DNA of 28,448 nucleotides, taken from the NCBI GenBank assembly GCA_043810615.1, contig JBDROA010000014.1, positions 1 through 28,448 on the forward strand. Reading direction: 5' to 3'. Made by a program: the position numbers and the translations under genes. The notes under the pieces are model-generated. The model ran no database searches, had not been told where the DNA came from, and worked only from the letters and a program-made list of their open reading frames with translations. Source of the DNA: VGBK01 sp043810615 (GTDB lineage: Bacteria > Actinomycetota > Acidimicrobiia > Spongiisociales > UBA11373). Positions 22,506 to 28,448 of the stretch are shown here, in pieces (the stretch's first letter is position 1; each line of letters starts with the position of its first letter).

Positions 22506-25133
22506 TCAGGCCTTCGCGTCGCCCAGGGTGGCCCCCACGCCCAGGTCCACCCGCAGGGGCACCCGCAGCTCGGCCCCGCCCTCCATGACGCGCCGGGTGA
22601 GCCGTGCCGCCTCCTCGGCCTCCTCGAGCGGCACCTCGAGCACCAGTTCGTCGTGGACCTGCAGCAGCAGCGTGGCGCCCAGGCGCCCGCGGCTCAGTTC
22701 GGCGTCGAGACGCACCATAGCCTTCTTGATGATGTCGGCCGCCGACCCCTGGATCGGGGCGTTGAGCGCCATACGCTCCGCCGCCTGACGCACCCGGAAG
22801 TTGTCCGAGGCCAGTTCCGGCAGGTAGCGACGCCGCCCCAGGATGGTGGTGGTGAAGCCATCGGCCCGGGCCCGCGACACCATGCCCGCCATGAAGGCGG
22901 CCACGTCGGGGAACTGGGCGAAGTAGGCGTCCATGTGCTGCTTGGCCATCTCGGTGGGGATCTCGAGGCGCTGTCCCAGGCCGTAGGCCTCCATGCCGTA
23001 CAGGAGCCCGAAGTTGATCATCTTCGCCCGGCGGCGCAAGTCGGGGTTCACCTGCTCCGGGGCCAGGCCGAACACCCGGGCGGCGGTGGCCGTGTGTATG
23101 TCCGCCCCCGAGGCGAAGGCCTCCAGCAACCCGGCATCGCCGCTCAGGTGGGCCAGGATGCGCAGCTCGATCTGGCTGTAGTCGGCGATCACGAAGGTGT
23201 GCCCCGGGGCGGCGACGAACGCCCGCCGGATGGTACGCCCCTCCTCGGTGCGCACCGGGATGTTCTGCATATTGGGCCGCTCGCTCGAGATGCGGCCGGT
23301 GGCCGCCCCGGTCTGGTTGAAGACGCAGTGGATGCGCCCGTCGGGGGCGATCAGGGGCAGCAAGCCGTCCACGTAGGTGGAGCGCAGCTTCTCCAGTTCC
23401 CGGTAGGCCAGGAGGTGGCCGACGACGGGGTGCTGATCCACCATCTTCTGCAGCACCGAGGCGTCGGTGGAGGGCGCCCCCTTGGGGGTCTTCTTCAACA
23501 CCGGCAGGCGCAGCCGCTCGAAGAGCACCTCGCGCAGCTGCAGGGTGGAGTTGATGTTGAAGGGCTCCCCGGCCGCCTGGTGCACCTGCCGCTCCAGGGT
23601 GACCAGGCGGTCGCGCAGGTGCTCCCCCAGTTCGGCGAGGTAGGTCCGGTCCACCAGGATGCCTGCCTCCTCCATGCGGGCCAGCACCCGTACCAGCGGC
23701 AGCTCGACCTCGCGGTACAGCTCCAGGCCGCCCTGCGCCTCGAGGAGGGCGGTCAAGGGCTCGGCCAGCCGGGCCACCGCCAGGGCTCGCCGCCCGGCGC
23801 GCTCGAGGTCGGGACCCCCGGCCTCGAAGTCGAAGGCCCCCTGTGCTCCGGCGGGGATGGCGGCGGCCCCTTCCGATTCGATCTCCAGGCCGAGCACCTG
23901 GGACGCCAGGGTGCTGAGGTCGGGAGCCCGCTCCGTCGGGTTGACCAGGTATCCCGCCAGGGCGGTGTCGCAGACGAGGCCTCCCAGGTCGCCGCCCGCC
24001 TCCAGGAGGGCTCGGGTCAGCGGCTTGGCGTCGTGAAGGGCCTTGGGCACGGCGGAGTCGGCCAGGGCCTCGGCCAGAGCCCCCAGGCGGGCCGCGGTCA
24101 CGAAGGTGGCCCGGTCGCCGCTCCCGGCCACCACCACCCCGGCCAGGGAACCCCGCTCCCAGACCGCCTCCAGCGCCAGCGTGCCCTCGCTCCCCAGCAG
24201 TGCGGCCGGGTCGAGCGCGGCCACGACCTCCACGTCGAGCACCCCGCCCGCCGGAGCCTTGCCGCCCCCGCCGATCTCCTGCAGGCGCTGCCACAGCATG
24301 CGGAAGGCGAGGCCGTCGAACACCCGGCGCACCCGGGCCGGGTCCCAGGGCTGCAGCCGCAGGTCCTCGGGTGCGGCGTCCACGGGGGCGTCCTCGAGCA
24401 GATAGGTGAGTTGCCGATTCACGAAGACCTGCTCCCGCGCCGCCTCCAGGCTCTCCCGGAGCCGGGGAGTGTGGTCGGCGAGGTGCTCGTAGACGCCCTC
24501 CAGGCTCCCGTACTCGGCCACCAGTCGCGCTGCGGTCTTCTCCCCCACCCCGGGCACCCCCGGCAGGTTGTCCGAGGTGTCGCCCCGCAGGGCGGCGTAA
24601 TCGGGGTACTGCGCCGGGGTGACCCCGTAGCGCTCCTCGACCCAACGGGTATCCGCCATCACCGTATCGCTGATCCCCCGGCGGGTGTAGACCACCCTGA
24701 TGAGCCCGCCCACGAGTTGGAAGGCGTCGCGGTCACCGGTCACCACCAGTACCTCCCACCCCGCGGCGGCGGCGCGCCGTGCCACGGTGGCGATGACGTC
24801 GTCCGCCTCGTAGCCTGGGAGGCGGAATTGGGGGATGCGCAGGCAGTCGGCCACCTCCTCGATCAGTGGCAGTTGCTGGCGGAAGAGGTCCGGGGCCGCC
24901 TTGCGAGTGGCCTTGTAGCCGGCGTACGCCGCGTCGCGAAACGTCGGCTCGGGGGTGTCCCAAGCTATCGCCATGGCCTCGGGGTGCTCGTCGCCCAGCA
25001 ACTTGATCAGCATGGAGGTGAACCCGAAGGCGGCGTTGGTGGGCCGCCCGTCCGGAGTCGTCAGGTCGGGAGGCAGGGCGTAGAAGGCCCGGAAGGCGAG
25101 GCTGTGCCCGTCGAGGAGGGCGAGGCGAGGCAT
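22506..25133 (-). CDS. polA: DNA polymerase I
   Basis: Repair and Okazaki-fragment polymerase of 875 residues. Residues 1-290 are the 5'-3' flap nuclease (LLDGHSLAFRAFYAL, YEADDVIATVA, VVTGDRDAFQL, RGDTSDNLPGVPGVGEKTA). Residues about 310-490 occupy the 3'-5' exonuclease position but lack the metal-binding Asp-x-Glu (TLALEAVWERG) and the later Asp, so no proofreading is expected, as in mycobacterial and Taq enzymes. The polymerase domain is intact: motif A VIADYSQIELRILAHLSG, O-helix RRRAKMINFGLLYGMEAYG (Phe, not Tyr, at the ddNTP-selectivity position) and motif C LLLQVHDELVLEVP. The ATG has no Shine-Dalgarno; TAACAT lies 6 nt upstream. Confidence 0.97.
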   Translation of the reverse strand: MPRLALLDGHSLAFRAFYALPPDLTTPDGRPTNAAFGFTSMLIKLLGDEHPEAMAIAWDTPEPTFRDAAYAGYKATRKAAPDLFRQQLPLIEEVADCLRIPQFRLPGYEADDVIATVARRAAAAGWEVLVVTGDRDAFQLVGGLIRVVYTRRGISDTVMADTRWVEERYGVTPAQYPDYAALRGDTSDNLPGVPGVGEKTAARLVAEYGSLEGVYEHLADHTPRLRESLEAAREQVFVNRQLTYLLEDAPVDAAPEDLRLQPWDPARVRRVFDGLAFRMLWQRLQEIGGGGKAPAGGVLDVEVVAALDPAALLGSEGTLALEAVWERGSLAGVVVAGSGDRATFVTAARLGALAEALADSAVPKALHDAKPLTRALLEAGGDLGGLVCDTALAGYLVNPTERAPDLSTLASQVLGLEIESEGAAAIPAGAQGAFDFEAGGPDLERAGRRALAVARLAEPLTALLEAQGGLELYREVELPLVRVLARMEEAGILVDRTYLAELGEHLRDRLVTLERQVHQAAGEPFNINSTLQLREVLFERLRLPVLKKTPKGAPSTDASVLQKMVDQHPVVGHLLAYRELEKLRSTYVDGLLPLIAPDGRIHCVFNQTGAATGRISSERPNMQNIPVRTEEGRTIRRAFVAAPGHTFVIADYSQIELRILAHLSGDAGLLEAFASGADIHTATAARVFGLAPEQVNPDLRRRAKMINFGLLYGMEAYGLGQRLEIPTEMAKQHMDAYFAQFPDVAAFMAGMVSRARADGFTTTILGRRRYLPELASDNFRVRQAAERMALNAPIQGSAADIIKKAMVRLDAELSRGRLGATLLLQVHDELVLEVPLEEAEEAARLTRRVMEGGAELRVPLRVDLGVGATLGDAKA

Positions 25134-25139
25134 GGGGCG

Positions 25140-25145
25140 ATGTTA
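25140..25145 (-). promoter_or_regulatory. Candidate -10 box of a leaderless polA promoter
   Basis: TAACAT on the minus strand ends 6 nt before the polA ATG. The intervening CGCCCC has no ribosome site, and the box sits in the 28-nt gap after the small coiled-coil gene. Confidence 0.45.
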
Positions 25146-25161
25146 GGGCGGGACCAATGCC

Positions 25162-25437
25162 CTAGCCGAGGCGCGCCAGCAGGCGGTCCCGCTTCGCTTC
25201 GAGGCGCTGGCGCCTCCCCTGCAGTTGGACGATCAGGCGCGAGAAGCGGGCCACGTCGGCGTCCGTGTCGCGGGCATCTTCCCGGTCGATGGGGTTGCCG
25301 CTCACCGCGGCGTCGCGCCGGGCGTCGTCGTCGAGGTGGCGGTGCACCTCGAGTTCCGCCGCCGCCAGGCGCTCTTCCTCGACGAGCCGTCCCAGGCGCT
25401 CGTTGAGGCGGAAGAGGCGGCGGTGCAGGAGGGCCAT
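25162..25437 (-). CDS. Small coiled-coil protein, function unknown
   Basis: A 91-residue basic/acidic protein made of two predicted helices (about residues 5-40 and 60-88) with heptad-like Leu/Ala spacing. A polar DDDARRDAAVSGNPIDRED segment separates them. No signal peptide, membrane segment or known motif is visible. The ATG at 25437 is preceded by GGGGGAG at suitable spacing and the frame ends 28 nt before polA, which supports a real gene. The antisense frame over the same DNA is less convincing. It is divergent from the tRNA-Leu gene, with promoters back-to-back in about 40 nt. No function is proposed. Confidence 0.68.
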   Translation of the reverse strand: MALLHRRLFRLNERLGRLVEEERLAAAELEVHRHLDDDARRDAAVSGNPIDREDARDTDADVARFSRLIVQLQGRRQRLEAKRDRLLARLG

Positions 25438-25465
25438 GGCGGTCTCCCCCGGAAGGCGAGCGCCC

Positions 25466-25471
25466 TACCAT
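25466..25471 (+). promoter_or_regulatory. Candidate -10 box for tRNA-Leu
   Basis: TACCAT lies 9 nt before the first base of the tRNA, which fits a transcript starting just upstream of the mature 5' end. Confidence 0.4.
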
Positions 25472-25480
25472 TGGGGGCGC

Positions 25481-25563
25481 GCCGGGATGGCGGAATGGTA
25501 GACGCAGCGGACTCAAAATCCGCCGAGGGCAACCTCGTGGGGGTTCGACTCCCCCTCCCGGCA
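25481..25563 (+). tRNA. tRNA-Leu (anticodon CAA)
   Basis: An 83-nt class II tRNA. The 7-bp acceptor stem GCCGGGA pairs with TCCCGGC, followed by discriminator A. The anticodon stem GCGGA/TCCGC encloses CTCAAAA, giving anticodon CAA, which reads UUG. A long variable arm (GAGG-GCAA-CCTC type) follows, as expected for Leu, then a T-arm GGGGG-TTCGACT-CCCCC. The 3' end continues CCG, so the terminal CCA is not fully encoded. UUG should be a rare codon in this GC-rich genome. Confidence 0.96.
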
Positions 25564-25690
25564 CCGGGTCCGATCAAGGCCCCCGTCGCCCACGACCCGT
25601 CGATGCGGTGATCGGCGACGCCAGTCCGGCCGCACGGCAGAGGGCGACCCTCCCAGGCGGCGAAGTCGACCGAGCCGAGGGGAGTCCGTG

Positions 25691-26200
25691 ATGAAGGCAG
25701 CGCTGGCCGCAGTGTTCGTTCTCGCCCTGATCACCGTGTCCTGCGGCGAACGCGGGGAACCCCTGACGACCGAGGAGTACTTCGTTGCACTCGAGGACGG
25801 TTTCGACCAGGCGTACACCGCCATGCAGGCGGCCGGCCGCCAGTTCCAGGACATCCTCGACGATGCCGATGCCACCACCGAAGCCCGCGACACCGCCTAC
25901 CTTGCCCTCCATCGGGGGAACCGCGACGCCTACGAAGCGCAGCGAAGAGCCCTCACGGCGCTCACTCCCCCGGAGGGATTGACCGGGGAGCACGCCGAGC
26001 TTCTCGACGGCCTCACGGCCATCGTGGCGGCACTCGACGGGACCCTCGCCTCGTTGGCGGAGGCGCCGACGGCCGAAGGGATCAACACCGCCCTCGACGA
26101 AGCCGGCGTGTCGGAAGACAACGACCGGGTCATGGCCGCCTGCCGCGCCTTCAAGACCGCCGCCGAGGACGGCGGCATCGACATCAGCCTGCCCTGCTGA
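25691..26200 (+). CDS. Small alpha-helical lipoprotein, function unknown
   Basis: A 169-residue predicted lipoprotein. The signal sequence ends at a lipobox Cys18 (ITVSC). The mature protein is acidic and helical, with repeated Ala-rich helices, an ALTALTPPEGLTGEHAELLDGL segment near residue 94 and a C-terminal Cys as the last residue. The GTG at 25688 and the ATG at 25691 are adjacent; the ATG is preferred because GAGGGGAG ends 6 nt before it. It follows the tRNA-Leu gene by 127 nt and could be read from that promoter or an unseen one. It resembles the lipoprotein at 14163-14645 in size, helicity and the Leu-Pro-Pro turn. Its cellular role is unknown. Confidence 0.84.
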   Translation: MKAALAAVFVLALITVSCGERGEPLTTEEYFVALEDGFDQAYTAMQAAGRQFQDILDDADATTEARDTAYLALHRGNRDAYEAQRRALTALTPPEGLTGEHAELLDGLTAIVAALDGTLASLAEAPTAEGINTALDEAGVSEDNDRVMAACRAFKTAAEDGGIDISLPC

Positions 26201-26269
26201 GCCTCAGCGCTGCTCCTCCGGTGCGAAGCAGCCGGGGCTCGGCGGCGTCCCGCCCTACCGGGCGAGCAG

Positions 26270-27979
26270 TCAGCCTTCGAACCCGTTGGTGATAGGCAGG
26301 CGACGGTCTCGGCCCAGGCCCTTGGGAGTGATCTTCACCCCGGGGACCGACTGGCGTCGCTTGTACTCGTTGCGGTCCACCATCCGGGCCACCCGCTCCG
26401 CCACCGCCCGCTCGAAGCCCTGCTTGACGATGTCGTCCACCGCCAGGTCATTCTCGACATAGGCCTCCAGGATCCGGTCCAGCAGGTCGTACGGCGGCAG
26501 GCTGTCGGTGTCCAGTTGGTTGCGGCGCAATTCCGCCGAGGGCGGCTTGGCGATCGTGGCCTCGGGGATCACCTCGCCATCGCGGTTGCGCCAGCGGGCG
26601 AGCTCGTAGACCAGTGTCTTGGAGACGTCTTTCAGCACCGAGTACCCGCCCACCATGTCGCCGTACAACGTGGAGTAGCCCACCGACATCTCGGACTTGT
26701 TGCCGGTGGCCAGCACCAGGCCGCCGTGCTTGTTGGACAGAGCCATGAGGATGCTGCCGCGGGCCCGGGCCTGCAGGTTCTCCTCGGCCACGCCCTCCTC
26801 GGTTCCGGCGAACTCTTTCTCCAAGGCTTCGAGGAAACCGGTGAACGGGGGCTCTATTGGGATCTCCGCCAGACGGATCCCCAGGTTCTGCGCCAACGCC
26901 CGCGAGTCGGCCACCGACCCCTCCGACGAGAAGCGGCTGGGCATGGTCACCCCCCGCACCGCCCCCGGTCCGAGCGCGTCGGCGGCGACTGCGGCGGTCA
27001 GTGCCGAGTCGATGCCGCCCGACAGCCCCAGGATCACCTGCGAGAAGCCGTTCTTGCGGGCGTAGTCGCCCAGCCCCAGGCAGAGGGCGCCGTAGACCTC
27101 GGCGACGTCGTCCAGCGGCGGGTTCATCTCCGGGAGCTCCGCCGGATCACCTTCGAGCAGCGTTCCCCGGCTCACCACAGTGGCCTCCACGTCGCTGCGC
27201 CCCGCCTCGGACAGCGGAACATCCACCCAGAAGAAGTCCTCCACGAACTGCGGGCTGCGGTAGAGGAGCCCACCCTCGCCGTCGAACACCATGCTGGCTC
27301 CGTCGAAGACCAGTTCGTCCTGGCCCCCCACCAGGTTCAGGTAGACGAGGGGGATGCCGGCGGTCGTGGCCCGAGCGCGCAGCATCTCCTCGCGCTCGGA
27401 GTCTTTGCCGCGGTGGTACGGCGACCCATTGACATTCAGCAAGATGTCGGCCCCGGCCGACGCCTGCTGCGCCGGCGGCCCGTCGGGCACCCAGATGTCC
27501 TCGCACACCGACACCCCGGCTACCACCCCGTTGATGTCCCAGAGGGTGGCGGGCGCCGCCCCGGGGAAAAAGTAGCGGTCCTCGTCGAACACCCCGTAGT
27601 TGGGCAGCAGCACCTTGTGGTAGATGCCCCGGACCCGCCCCCCGGCCACCAGAGCAGCCGCGTTGTGGAGGCGCCCCGGCCCGGCGTCGTCCCGCTTGGG
27701 GGCCCCCTGGGTGCGGTCCACGAAGCCCACCACCGTCGTCGTCTGACCGGCCTTGCCCGCCAGGCGGTAGAGCACCTGCAAGTTGGCCTCGATGAAGCGG
27801 CGGCGCAGGAGCAGATCCTCGGGCGGGTAGCCAGTCACCGCCAGTTCCGGGAGCAGCAGCACGTCGGCCTGCAGTCCCTCGGCCCAGGCCATGGCTTCCA
27901 GAATGCGGGCGGCGTTCCCTTCGAGGTCGCCCACGACCAGGTTCAACTGGGCGCCCGCGACGCGGATAAAGTCGGTCAT
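26270..27979 (-). CDS. nadE: Glutamine-dependent NAD+ synthetase
   Basis: Makes NAD+ from deamido-NAD+, ATP and glutamine-derived ammonia. The 569-residue product is the two-domain form. The N-terminal nitrilase-like glutaminase (about 1-270) has the Glu-Lys-Cys triad in LLPELAVTGYPPEDLL, YHKVLLPNYGVFDE and GVSVCEDIWVP. The C-terminal synthetase (about 300-569) has the PP-loop LGLSGGIDSALTAAVAAD and the ATGNKSEMSVGYSTLYGD segment. The ATG at 27979 is chosen over an upstream extension that runs through the palindromic repeats; the family sequence starts IRVAGAQLNLVVGD. There is no Shine-Dalgarno, but TACGCT lies 7 nt upstream. It converges on the small lipoprotein across 69 nt that hold only short inverted repeats (26209-26232 and 26251-26264). 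Confidence 0.96.
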   Translation of the reverse strand: MTDFIRVAGAQLNLVVGDLEGNAARILEAMAWAEGLQADVLLLPELAVTGYPPEDLLLRRRFIEANLQVLYRLAGKAGQTTTVVGFVDRTQGAPKRDDAGPGRLHNAAALVAGGRVRGIYHKVLLPNYGVFDEDRYFFPGAAPATLWDINGVVAGVSVCEDIWVPDGPPAQQASAGADILLNVNGSPYHRGKDSEREEMLRARATTAGIPLVYLNLVGGQDELVFDGASMVFDGEGGLLYRSPQFVEDFFWVDVPLSEAGRSDVEATVVSRGTLLEGDPAELPEMNPPLDDVAEVYGALCLGLGDYARKNGFSQVILGLSGGIDSALTAAVAADALGPGAVRGVTMPSRFSSEGSVADSRALAQNLGIRLAEIPIEPPFTGFLEALEKEFAGTEEGVAEENLQARARGSILMALSNKHGGLVLATGNKSEMSVGYSTLYGDMVGGYSVLKDVSKTLVYELARWRNRDGEVIPEATIAKPPSAELRRNQLDTDSLPPYDLLDRILEAYVENDLAVDDIVKQGFERAVAERVARMVDRNEYKRRQSVPGVKITPKGLGRDRRLPITNGFEG

Positions 27980-27986
27980 GACCAGC

Positions 27987-27992
27987 AGCGTA
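27987..27992 (-). promoter_or_regulatory. Candidate -10 box of a leaderless nadE promoter
   Basis: TACGCT on the minus strand ends 7 nt before the nadE ATG, with GCTGGTC between and no ribosome site. Confidence 0.4.
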
Positions 27993-28035
27993 GACGGGCG
28001 GCGAGTTCGCTCCGCAGGCGCCCTCGAACGAGTTG

Positions 28036-28120
28036 CCCTCATCCCCACCCCTCTCCCGCTGGAGCGGGAAGCTGCGGAAACCCTCACCCCCACCCCTCTC
28101 CCGCTGGAGCGGGAGAGGGG
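28036..28120. repeat. Two-copy palindromic (REP-like) repeat
   Basis: Two direct copies, 28036-28069 and 28081-28114, agree at 33 of 34 positions and start 45 nt apart. Each contains a core hairpin TCCCGCT-GG-AGCGGGA. In copy 2 the hairpin extends to 13-bp perfect arms (28093-28105 and 28108-28120). Copy 2 ends one base past the histidine kinase stop, so it may act as that gene's terminator. The CCCTCACCCC...CCCCTCTCCCGC pattern resembles dispersed extragenic palindromes seen in many bacteria, but I cannot check copy number here. Confidence 0.7.
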
Positions 28121-28121
28121 C

Positions 28122-28448
28122 TTACCCCGGCGGGGGCTGCAGCGGCACCAGAGCGGAGATCGTGGTCCCCTGCCCCGGGGCGCTGACCACCTCCACCGTG
28201 CCCCCCATGGCCTCGGCTAACTGGCGCACGATGGCCAGGCCCAGGCCGGACCCCTCGGGCCGGGCGGGCCGGTAGCGCTGGGCGACGTAGAGGCGCTCAA
28301 AGATGTGAGGCAGGTCGGCCGCCTCGAGGCCCGGGCCGCTGTCGGCCATCGAGATACGGACGCGGGCCCCCTCGGCCCGCAGCACCAGGCGCACCGTGCC
28401 CTCAGCCGGCGTGTAGCGCAGGGCGTTCTCGACCAGGTTCCCCACCAC
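28122..28448 (-). CDS. Sensor histidine kinase, C-terminal part (cut by window edge)
   Basis: The last 108 residues of a two-component sensor kinase; the N-terminal sensor and dimerisation domains lie beyond the window. The HATPase domain is clear: N-box VGNLVENALRYTPAEGTV, G1 box SMADSGPGLEAADLPHIFERL, then the G2 box SGLGLAIVRQLAEAMGGTVEV. The F-box reads FERLYVAQRY. It resembles EnvZ/BaeS-type kinases. The stop TAA is at 28122, immediately followed by the palindromic repeat. Neither a cognate response regulator nor the stimulus can be seen. Confidence 0.93.
   Translation of the reverse strand: MVGNLVENALRYTPAEGTVRLVLRAEGARVRISMADSGPGLEAADLPHIFERLYVAQRYRPARPEGSGLGLAIVRQLAEAMGGTVEVVSAPGQGTTISALVPLQPPPG

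Noticed and set aside
22653..25406. A 917-codon plus-strand frame opposite polA
   Set aside because: Same cause: an antisense shadow of polA codon bias with no recognisable domain.
25225..25611. Plus-strand frame covering the small gene and the tRNA
   Set aside because: It translates a tRNA gene and the antisense of the coiled-coil gene; a typical annotation artefact.
1..28448. CRISPR arrays, insertion sequences, integrases, toxin-antitoxin or known defence genes
   Set aside because: No spaced repeat array, transposase, integrase or defence-type gene set was found; the only repeats are the short ones listed. The DUF222/HNH gene alone is not evidence of a defence system.

Overview
The window is GC-rich (about two-thirds G+C by eye) bacterial chromosomal DNA. 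It carries a conserved actinobacterial housekeeping neighbourhood: polA, rpsA, coaE-uvrB, uvrA, uvrC-rapZ-yvcK and pgk-tpiA, then secG, nearly all on the minus strand. Gene order, frequent GTG/TTG starts, a polymerase I with a degenerate proofreading domain, a DUF222/HNH (13E12-type) protein, Thr-rich lipoprotein linkers and many apparently leaderless genes point to Actinomycetota. A deep lineage such as Acidimicrobiia is plausible but not proven. No species can be named from the sequence alone.

Layout from left to right. Positions 1-2194 hold a terminator-like hairpin, a family 5 peptide-type substrate-binding lipoprotein and secG. Positions 2304-5220 hold the glycolytic genes gpmA, tpiA and pgk. 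Positions 5246-8962 hold yvcK, rapZ and uvrC, overlapping by 4 and 8 nt. Positions 9057-12585 hold an uncharacterised methyltransferase coupled to uvrA; uvrA is broken by an apparent one-base frameshift near 12100. Positions 12586-16296 form a looser, accessory-looking segment: a META-like lipoprotein, a helical lipoprotein, a DUF222/HNH nuclease-like gene and three gene-free stretches with hairpins and a 20-bp near-perfect direct repeat. Positions 16337-18957 hold coaE and uvrB, followed by an orphan CpaE/MinD-type ATPase (19077-20822), rpsA and polA (to 25133). The right end holds a small coiled-coil protein, tRNA-Leu(CAA), another helical lipoprotein, glutamine-dependent NAD synthetase, a two-copy palindromic repeat and the C-terminal end of a sensor histidine kinase cut by the window edge.

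Functionally, the whole nucleotide excision repair set (UvrA, UvrB, UvrC, Pol I) lies within about 18 kb, with lower glycolysis, protein secretion, translation (S1), CoA and NAD synthesis around it. whiA and gap, which usually sit between yvcK and pgk in actinobacteria, are absent: only 25 bp separate those two genes.

I found no clear new multi-gene defence or mobile system. The observations I rate highest are a recurring TANNNT box 5-8 nt before start codons that lack a Shine-Dalgarno (leaderless transcription), the methyltransferase embedded between uvrA and uvrC, the orphan ATPase with a pseudo-receiver domain, the uvrA frameshift, and the missing whiA-gap pair.
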